This document shows positions 16,492-24,656 of a DNA stretch of 64,000 nt, piece after piece (the stretch's first letter is position 1; the number at the start of each line of letters is the position of its first letter). Below the pieces are notes generated by a model. That model worked only from the letters and a program-made list of their open reading frames with translations. It made no database searches and was not told the origin of the DNA. Position numbers and translations under genes: made by a program. The DNA is from Thiothrix subterranea (GTDB lineage: Bacteria; Pseudomonadota; Gammaproteobacteria; Thiotrichales; Thiotrichaceae), in the NCBI RefSeq assembly GCF_016772315.1, contig NZ_CP053482.1, forward strand, positions 1,674,001 through 1,738,000. Direction: 5' to 3'.

Positions 16492-18378
16492 TTACTGTAC
16501 CGCCTTGCGGATATGTGCGGCAAAGGCATCTGCTGCCAAAAAACCAACCTGACGGCTGCCAATACGCTCCTCACTATTACTACCAAAAAATAGCGTGGCT
16601 GGTGGCCCCACTACCTTAAACTGGCGCATCATCGCCTTATCATCTGCCGTATTGTGGGTAACATCCGCTTTCAACAATACCACGCCCTGCAAAGCTGCTT
16701 GTACCGCAGCATCAGGGAAAGTATTCGCTTCCATCTCCTTGCAACTGGTACACCAGTCGGCATAGAAATCCAACATGACAGGCTTACCGTTAGCCCCTTG
16801 CAATGCCTGTTGTAACGCATCGAGATTAGCAACCGTCTGGAAAGCGAGCGTAGGGCTTGCCTGCGTATGCCCCAATCCCAAGCCTTTCAAGGGATGCAAA
16901 ATGCTGGCATGTCCGCTGCCGATGGCACTGCCTGCCACCAATAAACTGCCCTGCAACAGCAGCAAAATTCCGATACCTTTCCAGAATTTGCGCCAACCAC
17001 CGCCACCTTCTGGCAAATGGCTGAATACGCCCATGTAAACAGATGACACCACCAATAACGCCGCCCATAACAACAAGGTGGCGGACGCAGGCAATACCCG
17101 TTCCAACAACCAAATAGCCACAGCCAGCAACAGCACCCCGAACGCGGCACGAACAGTTTCCATCCATCCCCCTGCTTTCGGCAACCATTTACCGGCTGAC
17201 GTACCGATCAGCAATAACGGAATGCCCATCCCCAAGCTCAAGGCAAATAACGCAGCGCCACCCAGTACCGCATCCCCACTTTGCCCGATATAAACCAATG
17301 CCCCCGCCAATGGCGCAGCGACACACGGCCCCACAATCAAGGCTGATAACGCGCCCATCAAGGCAACGCCCAACAATGAACCACCCGCCTGCTGATTGCT
17401 GATGGTGGTCAAGCGTGATTGGATACCGGCTGGCATCTGCAACTCGTAAAAACCAAACATGGACAATGCCAACAACACAAAAATCCCGCTAAATACGCCC
17501 AGCACCCACGGGTTCTGAAAAGTGGCTTGCAGATTTTGCCCAAACAAACCCGCCATGACTCCCGCTAAGGTGTATGTCAACGCCATCGCCAATACATACG
17601 TCAAGGACAATAAAAATGCCTTACGTGGGGTTAAATCCTGTTGTCCCACGATGATACCGGAGAGGATCGGGATCATCGGGAACACACAGGGGGTAAAAGC
17701 CAATAACAGCCCAAAACCCAAAAAACTTAACAACGTCAGCATCACATTACCTTGCGCCAACGTGGATGCAATCCGGTCTTGCTCGGAAATATCAACAGGG
17801 GCGGCATCCGGCACAGGTACTTCAGTCAGGGTGAACGCATCCTTGGGTTGTCCCGCCTGTATTGCGGGTAACGCCACCTTGAAGCCTTTGGTTTCCGGTG
17901 GATAGCACACCAGCCCTTCAGCACACCCTTGCCAGCCGATTTCCAGTAACAATTCTGCTGGTTGATTAAGATCAGCCCGTTTGAGTGGGATACGTATATC
18001 CGCCTGCCCATACACGGCTTTTACCTCACCAAAAAAATTATCCTGTTTGATTTGCCCTACGGGAAGTTCCACATTCCCCGCCGTCACGCCGTTAGTTTGT
18101 GGCAAGCGCACCACCCATTTATCCCGATACAAATAATGCTTAGGGGCAATTGCCCAATGCAAATGCAATGCCTCACCATCATAACGCGGCGCGGCGAAAG
18201 TAAATGCCTGTTCCGGTGGTAATGCGCCACCCGTGCCGTTGGATTCATCCACCCCCTGAATATCCGCATTGCCAATGGGAATCTGCCCATCAGCCGCTTG
18301 CAACGGATAGCTCAAACAAAGCAATATCGCCAACCAGCCTACTAAAATAGTGACCACCTGTTTTAATCTGGAAAACAT
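16492..18378 (-). CDS. dsbD: Thiol:disulfide interchange protein DsbD
   Basis: This inner-membrane protein passes electrons from cytoplasmic thioredoxin to the periplasm. It is about 628 residues with a signal peptide, an N-terminal DsbD-alpha domain (Cys in EGLVCYPPETKGF), eight hydrophobic helices with the CVFPMIPILSG motif, and a C-terminal thioredoxin domain with FYADWCTSCKEME. The start at 18378 has a GGAG site and follows the upstream gene by four bases; a longer frame overlaps it. It is the last gene of the nadA-like/thioredoxin operon preceded by lux box 3. It probably supports thiol handling of the exported Cys-containing peptides, though it could equally serve cytochrome c maturation. 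Confidence 0.9.
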   Translation of the reverse strand: MFSRLKQVVTILVGWLAILLCLSYPLQAADGQIPIGNADIQGVDESNGTGGALPPEQAFTFAAPRYDGEALHLHWAIAPKHYLYRDKWVVRLPQTNGVTAGNVELPVGQIKQDNFFGEVKAVYGQADIRIPLKRADLNQPAELLLEIGWQGCAEGLVCYPPETKGFKVALPAIQAGQPKDAFTLTEVPVPDAAPVDISEQDRIASTLAQGNVMLTLLSFLGFGLLLAFTPCVFPMIPILSGIIVGQQDLTPRKAFLLSLTYVLAMALTYTLAGVMAGLFGQNLQATFQNPWVLGVFSGIFVLLALSMFGFYELQMPAGIQSRLTTISNQQAGGSLLGVALMGALSALIVGPCVAAPLAGALVYIGQSGDAVLGGAALFALSLGMGIPLLLIGTSAGKWLPKAGGWMETVRAAFGVLLLAVAIWLLERVLPASATLLLWAALLVVSSVYMGVFSHLPEGGGGWRKFWKGIGILLLLQGSLLVAGSAIGSGHASILHPLKGLGLGHTQASPTLAFQTVANLDALQQALQGANGKPVMLDFYADWCTSCKEMEANTFPDAAVQAALQGVVLLKADVTHNTADDKAMMRQFKVVGPPATLFFGSNSEERIGSRQVGFLAADAFAAHIRKAVQ

Positions 18379-18382
18379 AGTA

Positions 18383-19417
18383 TTACTCCGCAATATCAAT
18401 GTTGATGCCCTTATCCAGCAATTCATTTTGTCGTTCTGCTAAATAATCATTATACGTTTTAAAGTGGGTGTAATAGTTGCCACTGACATAACGAAATACT
18501 TCTTTGAAATGAAAGCTAAACAACAAACCATCAATACGGGTGACTTCTTTACCTTGATTAAACAGGATAATGCCGGGGCGATAAGTTAGCCCCAATTTTG
18601 TTGCCCAGTCTTTAGCGGTGGTTTTGTTGCCTTCATTGTCGGTAATGGCAGTCGTTGACCTCGCATCCAACCTCACCACAGTGAATGCTTTCAATTCCTT
18701 TTGTACATCATCACGGCTCAATAACTTATCGTGCAAGTTAGCGCATTCATCACATCCACTATCTTCAAAAATCACCGCCAATGGGGTTTTAATAGTGGAA
18801 AAATCGGATAATGGCTTAAACAGCGAATTATCCCTTAACGTATAAACACTTTTTTCAATGTGTTGATCAAGATAGGCTTCCAATGTGGTATTCTTATAAG
18901 CTGCATCATTAACATATTTTAGAATATGCTCAAATTTTGTTGGTGAGCGGTAGCCATTTAATCGTGCTACGGCATTGTTGTTGCCATCAAGAAATAAAAT
19001 GGTGGGTGTGTATTGCACTTTTAACTGTTGCGATAGTGCTTTTTCAGTAAATGATTGATCTTTACTAAACGCCACCTCACGATCGCCTTTGGTGTTAATG
19101 GCGATGACATCAAAATGTGTTTGAATAAAATCTTTTAGCTGTGGCTTGGAAAAACTCTCTTTCAGCATTTTATCGCAGTACGGGCATTCATTGAGATGAA
19201 AAAACAGCATGACGTGTTTTTTGCTGTCGCTGGCTTCTTTAACATCATTTTGAATATCCAAAAAACTTTCTTTAAACCAATCAGGCATGGAGTGTTCAAT
19301 GCCCCCCGTAATCGCGCCGCGTTTCTGAGGTTGGTTATCGGCTTGCGTCGTTCCACATAAAAAGCAGACCATTAAGAAAAAGCCAATGGTACGAAAATAG
19401 CTAAAATACGTTTTCAT
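18383..19417 (-). CDS. Periplasmic double thioredoxin-fold protein
   Basis: This 344-residue protein has a signal peptide (ending near TTQA|DN) and two thioredoxin-like halves. The first has the redox pair CPYC in HLNECPYCDKMLKESF (residues about 74-90) and a cis-Pro region YTPTILFLDG. The second has CDEC in EDSGCDECANLHDKLL near residue 217 and a YRPGIILFNQGKEV cis-Pro region. SoxW-like thioredoxins have similar CPYC domains. It is located between a small thioredoxin gene and dsbD in one operon, so DsbD probably reduces it. Two different CXXC sites suggest separate reductase and isomerase or heme/peptide-thiol tasks. Confidence 0.8.
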   Translation of the reverse strand: MKTYFSYFRTIGFFLMVCFLCGTTQADNQPQKRGAITGGIEHSMPDWFKESFLDIQNDVKEASDSKKHVMLFFHLNECPYCDKMLKESFSKPQLKDFIQTHFDVIAINTKGDREVAFSKDQSFTEKALSQQLKVQYTPTILFLDGNNNAVARLNGYRSPTKFEHILKYVNDAAYKNTTLEAYLDQHIEKSVYTLRDNSLFKPLSDFSTIKTPLAVIFEDSGCDECANLHDKLLSRDDVQKELKAFTVVRLDARSTTAITDNEGNKTTAKDWATKLGLTYRPGIILFNQGKEVTRIDGLLFSFHFKEVFRYVSGNYYTHFKTYNDYLAERQNELLDKGINIDIAE

Positions 19418-19431
19418 TCAATTACTCCCCT

Positions 19432-19761
19432 TCAACTTATATGGCTTAACATGACTTGCTCTGTTACTTCACCCGTCAAATGATGTGCTTTTCCTTCTCT
19501 ATCAAAAATAATCAGTTCAGGAAGGTATTGGACATTTAAATGACGAGTCAGCTCTGGTTCTCTGTCCACATTGACTTTAAAAGCGGTGCAAATATCCGCC
19601 TTTTGATTCAGGACACTTTTAACGGTCACTTCGTTGGCGCGACATGAACTACACCAAGGTGCCCAAAAGCGTACAATGACAAACTGTCCAATATTTTTAT
19701 TGATAACATCAATGGCATCAATTCCAGATAACATCTGTTCTCTGTTATTAGCATCCATCAT
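19432..19761 (-). CDS. Thioredoxin-like protein
   Basis: This 109-residue single-domain thioredoxin has the active site FWAPWCSSCRANE (CSSC) and a cis-Pro near YLPELIIFDREGKA. It has no signal peptide and is probably cytoplasmic. Its first codons overlap the 3' end of the nadA-like gene by 14 bases, implying coupled translation. A dedicated cytoplasmic thioredoxin upstream of dsbD would provide the electron source for the periplasmic proteins of the operon. The active site differs from the classic CGPC. Confidence 0.85.
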   Translation of the reverse strand: MMDANNREQMLSGIDAIDVINKNIGQFVIVRFWAPWCSSCRANEVTVKSVLNQKADICTAFKVNVDREPELTRHLNVQYLPELIIFDREGKAHHLTGEVTEQVMLSHIS

Positions 19762-20788
19762 GGGTGTGTCCTAACAACTGCTCAGTATTTTTATATGCCT
19801 TCACTGCACCAACTAATACATGATCGGGAATAGTGATTTCATACTTTGCACTATCCCGTGTGCGTAAACAGTCCAATATATTTTCAAGTGAGATCATTTT
19901 CATAAAGGGACAAAGTGAACATGTTCCTATAAATTTTTTGCCCGGATACCTTGTTCTTAATTGGTCTGATAATCCACACTCCGTTACCATGAAAAAACTG
20001 TTAACTTCGGGGTGATCGGCAACATATTTCATCATGGCGTTAGTTCCACCTGTCAATTCGCCATGAACATATAAATCTGGGTTTACTTCTGAATGGAATA
20101 ATACATGAGCGTCAGGATGTTGCTTTCTAAAGTTAACGACTTGTTCTATGGTATAATTGTCATGCACGACACATGTTCCTTCCCACCCTATAATTTCCTT
20201 ATCTGGAAAGTCAGCAGCCAATGACTGCGCCATTGAATGATCTGGATAAAATAATATTTGTTTGGCTGGTAAAGTGCCAATAACATCCCGTACATTTGCA
20301 GAAGTGACAACGAAATCTGATACGGCTTTTACCTCAGCACTGGTAGTCACATAAGCAACCGCCGGAGCATTGGGATATTTAGCTTTTAACCCAGCAACAT
20401 CTTCGGCAGTAATGCTATCTGCAACTGAACAGCCTGCTTGTTTTTCCGAGCATAAGACTTTTTTGTCTGGACAGGCAATCTTGACGCATTCCGCAAGAGA
20501 AACAACACTGCACATAAGAATCACATTGGAATTTGAACTCTCAGCCCGTCGAATAAGACCGAGTGCGTCTTCAGCATAATCAGCAATGGCAAAAGTAATG
20601 TCTGGAGTCATGTAATGATGGGCAAGAGCCATGACTCCATCTATTTGTTTTAATATATTAATTTCTTCCGTGAGTGGCGCAATGGTAGCACAATCTTCCA
20701 TTTGATAGCCTGCATTGGCAAGAAGAGCATACAACCTCTCAGTTTCTTGCTTAGATACATTCAAATCAGACTCAATCCTATGTTCCAT
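19748..20788 (-). CDS. Quinolinate synthase-like protein (second NadA homologue)
   Basis: This 346-residue protein is related to NadA, which condenses iminoaspartate with dihydroxyacetone phosphate using a [4Fe-4S] cluster. Candidate cluster cysteines are present in EKQAGCSVAD, GWEGTCVVHD and IGTCSLCPFMKM. Substrate-site landmarks ALAHHYM and VTSAN are kept, but the canonical Y-x-N-T-S-A reads YVTTSAEVKA (Asn to Thr) and the HPE segment reads HSE. The chromosomal nadA at 63308-64000 keeps YSNTSA and HPE. This paralogue starts a four-gene operon 63 bp downstream of lux box 3, so it probably has a specialised, cell-density-linked task rather than basal NAD synthesis. Confidence 0.8.
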   Translation of the reverse strand: MEHRIESDLNVSKQETERLYALLANAGYQMEDCATIAPLTEEINILKQIDGVMALAHHYMTPDITFAIADYAEDALGLIRRAESSNSNVILMCSVVSLAECVKIACPDKKVLCSEKQAGCSVADSITAEDVAGLKAKYPNAPAVAYVTTSAEVKAVSDFVVTSANVRDVIGTLPAKQILFYPDHSMAQSLAADFPDKEIIGWEGTCVVHDNYTIEQVVNFRKQHPDAHVLFHSEVNPDLYVHGELTGGTNAMMKYVADHPEVNSFFMVTECGLSDQLRTRYPGKKFIGTCSLCPFMKMISLENILDCLRTRDSAKYEITIPDHVLVGAVKAYKNTEQLLGHTHDGC

Positions 20789-20850
20789 AATCCAATCCTT
20801 TGATATTCCAACACCCCTAAGACACTAACAAGAAATCTATGCAGTGTCTC

Positions 20851-20866
20851 CTATCAGAATTGATAG
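20851..20866. promoter_or_regulatory. lux-box-like inverted repeat 3
   Basis: Identical CTATCAGAATTGATAG lies 63 bp upstream of the nadA-like start codon, a spacing compatible with a LuxR operator overlapping the -35 region of a promoter reading leftward. A decayed ygiQ joint begins immediately to its right. Confidence 0.8.
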
Positions 20867-20873
20867 TTTTGCG

Positions 20874-20942
20874 CATTACCGAGGTGCCGTAGTTCACCTA
20901 CCAAGACCCGCACAGCAAATGCCCCAGCGAAACACTGATCTA
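20874..20942 (+). pseudogene. Decayed ygiQ fragment at an old cassette joint
   Basis: About 69 bases resemble ygiQ codons around residues 258-283, with an internal deletion of roughly 40 bases. ATTACCGAGGTG matches ACCACCGAGATG, and ACCAAGACCCGCACAGCAAA matches ACGAAGACCCGCGCAGCAAA in the intact copies. The EamA stop codon lies inside it. It sits directly next to a lux-box promoter, as does the joint of the second ygiQ copy at 21954. Confidence 0.7.
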
Positions 20943-21815
20943 GCTAGACTTAATTGCACCAATATATACACCAAATAAAGTAATAATAGCTCCGATTAAT
21001 GTCACGAGAGTAATACCTTCACCTAAAACAATAAAAGCAAAAATTGATGCGAAAACAGGTTCAGTTAATTCAATAATCTGAACCTTTGCAGGTGAAATAT
21101 ACGTGACAGATTTTGTGGTGCAAAAAAAACCAAGAATACTTGGAAAAATAGCCAAGCCCATAATAGCAAAGATAATTTCCTTAGTAAAAAAATCGTTTAT
21201 GGGAAAGGGAGTGCCATAAGCGGGTATGGATAAAAAAACCCCTCCCCAAAAAAGAAGTTTAAAAGTTGTTAACATGCCTCCTTCTATGTTATTGCTTTTT
21301 AGCAATACCGTAAATAATCCATAGCCACATCCCGCCAACAAAGCATTGATTGATCCGATAAATGTAATGTTTTCATTAAGACCAAGAATTATTGATATGC
21401 CAATAGCCGCGAAAAAAAATCCAATCAATTGACGACTACCCAATGAATCCTTCAGTATTAATTTGGTGAACAATATTGCCGAAAATGTACTACATGACAT
21501 CAGAATAACAGTGACATTGGCAGCACTCATTGTTTCGTAGGCATGTGTTTCAAAAAAAAACAAACAAAATATTCCGAAAAAAGCGGGTAGAATAAAATTA
21601 GTTCCAAATATATTCTTTTTTAATTCCAACTTATTAATTGCCATAAAAAATATTAATATAATTGAAGCGCCAAGTATCGTTTTCAGCAGTGCAATCCATG
21701 ATGGCGATAGGCTTTTATAGATCAAAAATTTTGAGAAAACTCCAATTGTTCCATTGAGTGCCGCAGCACATAGAGCAAAAAAAATTCCTTTTTGAGTATT
21801 TGAAATAACTTTCAT
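20940..21815 (-). CDS. EamA/DMT-family transporter
   Basis: This 291-residue inner-membrane protein has ten hydrophobic helices in two EamA repeats (first ending near GLNENITFI; second ending GVYIGAIKSS). The family exports metabolites such as amino acids, nucleosides or small signals. Its gene is AT-rich compared with ygiQ. The start overlaps the stop of a 13-codon leader frame (TAATG), and lux box 4 lies about 100 bp upstream. It forms a one-gene unit between a decayed ygiQ joint and ygiQ copy 2. A role in exporting a product of the NadA-like operon is possible but speculative. Confidence 0.85.
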   Translation of the reverse strand: MKVISNTQKGIFFALCAAALNGTIGVFSKFLIYKSLSPSWIALLKTILGASIILIFFMAINKLELKKNIFGTNFILPAFFGIFCLFFFETHAYETMSAANVTVILMSCSTFSAILFTKLILKDSLGSRQLIGFFFAAIGISIILGLNENITFIGSINALLAGCGYGLFTVLLKSNNIEGGMLTTFKLLFWGGVFLSIPAYGTPFPINDFFTKEIIFAIMGLAIFPSILGFFCTTKSVTYISPAKVQIIELTEPVFASIFAFIVLGEGITLVTLIGAIITLFGVYIGAIKSS

Positions 21816-21856
21816 TAATTAAAAACCGCCAAGTCAGATTTAACGCCATTATCCAT
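21815..21856 (-). CDS. 13-residue leader ORF coupled to the EamA gene
   Basis: Starting at ATG 21856 with the ribosome site AAAGGATTTG, a 13-codon frame (MDNGVKSDLAVFN) ends in TAA that shares its last A with the EamA ATG. The promoter and ribosome site are a near copy of those of the nadA-like gene (AAAGGATTGGATTATGG). The frame is therefore probably a relic start of a former first gene, retained as a translational coupler. Confidence 0.5.
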   Translation of the reverse strand: MDNGVKSDLAVFN

Positions 21857-21917
21857 AATCAAATCCTTTGATTTTCTAACACTACTTAACAGTAACAAAG
21901 AATTGGCACAGCGTCTT

Positions 21918-21933
21918 CTATCAGAATTGATAG
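21918..21933. promoter_or_regulatory. lux-box-like inverted repeat 4
   Basis: This is the fourth identical CTATCAGAATTGATAG, 62 bp upstream of the leader start codon at 21856, the same spacing as box 3 to the nadA-like gene. The ygiQ copy 2 homology begins about 20 bp to its right. Confidence 0.8.
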
Positions 21934-21953
21934 TTTTTAGACGTTGCCTTATG

Positions 21954-23484
21954 CCTCAACACCACCGAGATGAGCGAATGCGAAGTCGAAAAACGCAATG
22001 TGCAATGGTTTGAATACGAAGACCCGCGCAGCAAACGCCCCGACGAACACAAGCTGATCTTCCACCCCCGCGCCCGTTTAGATCGCGACACCACCGTGAT
22101 CCGCCTGCCGTCTTACGAAAAAGTCAGCAAAGACAAAGCCTTGTACGCCCACGCCAACCGCGTGCTGCACTTGGAAACCAACCCCGGCAACGCCCGCGCC
22201 TTGGTGCAAAAACACGGCAACATCGACGTGTGGCTGAACCCGCCACCGATTCCGCTGACCACGCCGGAAATGGATTTCGTGTTCGGGCTGCCCTACGCTC
22301 GCTTGCCACACCCGTCCTATAACGGCGTAAAAATCCCCGCGTATGACATGATCCGTTTCTCGGTGAATATCATGCGCGGCTGCTTTGGCGGCTGCACCTT
22401 CTGTTCGATTACCGAACACGAAGGGCGCATTATCCAAAGCCGTTCCAAAGAATCCATCATCCGCGAAGTCGAGGAAATCCGCGACAAAGTGCCGGGATTT
22501 ACCGGGGTAATTTCCGACCTTGGCGGCCCCACCGCGAATATGTACCGCCTCGCCTGCAAAGACCCGAAGATAGAAGCCGCGTGCCGCAAACCCGCGTGCG
22601 TTTACCCCGATGTGTGCCACAACCTCAACACCGACCACGCCGCCTTGAAGGAATTGTACCGCGAAGCGCGTACCTTGCCCGGTATCAAAAAAATCCTGAT
22701 CGGTTCAGGGGTGCGCTATGATCTTGCCATCAAAGATCCCGAATACGTCAAAGAATTGGTGACGCACCACGTCGGCGGCTATTTAAAAATCGCGCCGGAA
22801 CACACCGAGTCCGGTCCCCTGTCCAAAATGATGAAACCGGGCATTGGCGCGTATGATGAATTCAAACGCCTGTTCGAGAAATACACCAAGGAAGCAGGCA
22901 AAGAACAATATTTGATCCCGTATTTCATCGCCGCCCACCCCGGCACGTCCGACGAAGACATGCTCAACCTCGCGCTGTGGCTGAAGAAAAACGGCTTCCG
23001 CGCTGACCAAGTGCAAGCGTTTTACCCCTCACCGATGGCATCCGCCACCACCATGTACCACACCGACAAAAACCCGCTGCACAAAGTTACCTACAAAAGC
23101 GAAAAGGTCGCCACCGCAAAATCACCGGAACAGCGCAAACTGCACAAAGCGTTTTTGCGCTGGCACGACCCCAAGAACTGGCCGTTGCTGCGCAAAGCGA
23201 TGGCGGAGATGGGGCGGCAGGAACTGATTGGCGATGGCGAAAACCAGTTGATCCCGCATTACAAGGCGGGTGAGGAACAGTTGGTGTATGAGGCGCATCG
23301 GCGGAAGAATAAGGGCGGGGAGCATCAAAAGCGGGTGGGGAAGCCTGCGCAAACGGCAGCGAGTAAACCGAATGCGAAGCCGCAGGGTGGGAAGGTATTG
23401 ACGCAGCATACGGGGTTGCCGCCGAAGCCACAAAATACACCCAATAAATCCACGCCGCCGCACAGCAAACGGCGTAGCAAGTAA
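21954..23484 (+). pseudogene. ygiQ fragment 2 (C-terminal 504 codons plus)
   Basis: Homology to ygiQ begins at CTCAACACCACCGAG (codon about 257 of the full gene) and runs to the normal stop with no frameshift. The open frame from Met 21970 is 504 residues and includes the whole radical SAM core (CFGGCTFC). The protein is essentially identical to the full copy until the Lys/Pro-rich tail, which is different (ends [12 protein letters not shown]), whereas many synonymous bases differ. It therefore came from a diverged ygiQ, not a simple local duplication. Whether the truncated protein is made is unknown; it lacks the N-terminal B12-binding-like half. Confidence 0.9.
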
Positions 23485-23486
23485 GC

Positions 23487-24224
23487 CTATCGGCTCGTGC
23501 GTGGTGCTGCATTTCTCAAAAACATATCACCCCCAACAATATACTTCTCGAAATAATCGGTATTGTCGGGGTTAGCCCCATAAGCACTGCCAAAATCCGT
23601 CAGTGTCAATTTGGGGACATTCAGCATCTTTGCATCCTGTGTACCTTCGCAGGGCGGTTTTGGCTCGTAGTCACAACGACCTGCATCCTGCTTACGGTAA
23701 ACATGGTTGGCAAGGTCAAACATAAAGGTACTGCCACGGGTGCTTGAACCGTACCCGAAGCTGTATTCCTGCAACACAAACTCACCGTTGATGAAGCGGA
23801 AGCGGTAACTGTTTTGGTTATCGCTGCCTCCCATTGGGGTGTACTTGTTGTTGGTGATGCGCAAATCGCCGCTATCGGTGAGCATTGCCGACATGAGCCA
23901 CGGTATTTCACCACTAGGGTCAAAGCTGCTGGTTGCCACCCGCTGGAATGTTCCACTGGGCTGACTCAGGTGAACACTGAAACTGCCGCTTGTCACCCAA
24001 TCCGGCACACCGTCGCGGTTGAAATCGTAACCAAAGGCAAACTTTGCATTGGTAGGGGAGATATTGAGGGATTGGGGCGGGTTGCCTTTGATCGGTTTTT
24101 GTCCGGTTAATGCGGCGGTTGAGGTGTCTGCCTTTATCGGCGTGCTGGCATTGCAGCCTGTCAACAACACCAAGCTGACAATCAAACTCAGCGTAGAAAT
24201 TCCCCGTGAACAGATGTCTTGCAT
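23487..24224 (-). CDS. Lipoprotein with FG-GAP-like motif, unknown function
   Basis: This 245-residue protein has a lipoprotein signal (LVLLTGCNAS; Cys near residue 24). The stretch FAFGYDFNRDGVPDWVTSG resembles a single calcium-binding FG-GAP/VCBS-type loop (DxNxDGxxD). The rest is beta-rich with no recognised domain. The stop lies three bases from the convergent ygiQ copy 2. The base composition is closer to the core genes than the AT-rich cargo. It is the first gene of the second inter-ygiQ block, and no partner is evident. Confidence 0.7.
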   Translation of the reverse strand: MQDICSRGISTLSLIVSLVLLTGCNASTPIKADTSTAALTGQKPIKGNPPQSLNISPTNAKFAFGYDFNRDGVPDWVTSGSFSVHLSQPSGTFQRVATSSFDPSGEIPWLMSAMLTDSGDLRITNNKYTPMGGSDNQNSYRFRFINGEFVLQEYSFGYGSSTRGSTFMFDLANHVYRKQDAGRCDYEPKPPCEGTQDAKMLNVPKLTLTDFGSAYGANPDNTDYFEKYIVGGDMFLRNAAPRTSR

Positions 24225-24405
24225 TCAATAGCTCCTTATTTACACTGTAATGTTAATTTAGTACGAATTTAGTAATGTTACATTTTCTTCATAAAATTGA
24301 CTTGAAAAAAAACCCCTCAATGGTCTATAGTGACTGACCAACGGATGTCCAACACCCTTGAAACATCATCGGGCAACCACACAATAACGACCAAAGGAGC
24401 AGATT

Positions 24406-24582
24406 ATGGTTGACGAAACCATCAGAACGCATACTTCTTACGCACATTGCGCCCGTATGTTGAAAAAGGCAAATGAAGACTTGCAGAATGTTAAAAAATA
24501 CCTTGACCCAGCATCGCCCAACAATTATGAAACTTATCTTAACAATCTGAGAAAACTCAAGGCTTCATCCACACCCCTGTAG
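24406..24582 (+). pseudogene. N-terminal piece of frameshifted beta-helix protein
   Basis: This 58-codon frame has a good ribosome site (AAAGGAGCAG) and starts MVDETIRTHTSYAHCARML. It ends shortly after NNLRKLK. Switching frame near 24560 gives GFIHTPVGIDAKIATAETQL..., which runs without a stop into the large ORF at 24657. The two pieces therefore probably were one gene, broken by a one- or two-base indel. Alternatively the short frame is a real small protein. Confidence 0.6.
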
Positions 24583-24656
24583 GTATTGATGCCAAGATCG
24601 CCACGGCTGAAACCCAACTCGCCACTTTCAAACAAACAGAGCTGGATGCCCGCGCC

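Noticed and set aside
22078-22638. 186-codon minus-strand frame repeated under each ygiQ copy (also 28224-28784)
   Set aside because: It is a shadow of the GC-rich ygiQ coding strand; it recurs only because ygiQ recurs and is broken in copies 1 and 4.
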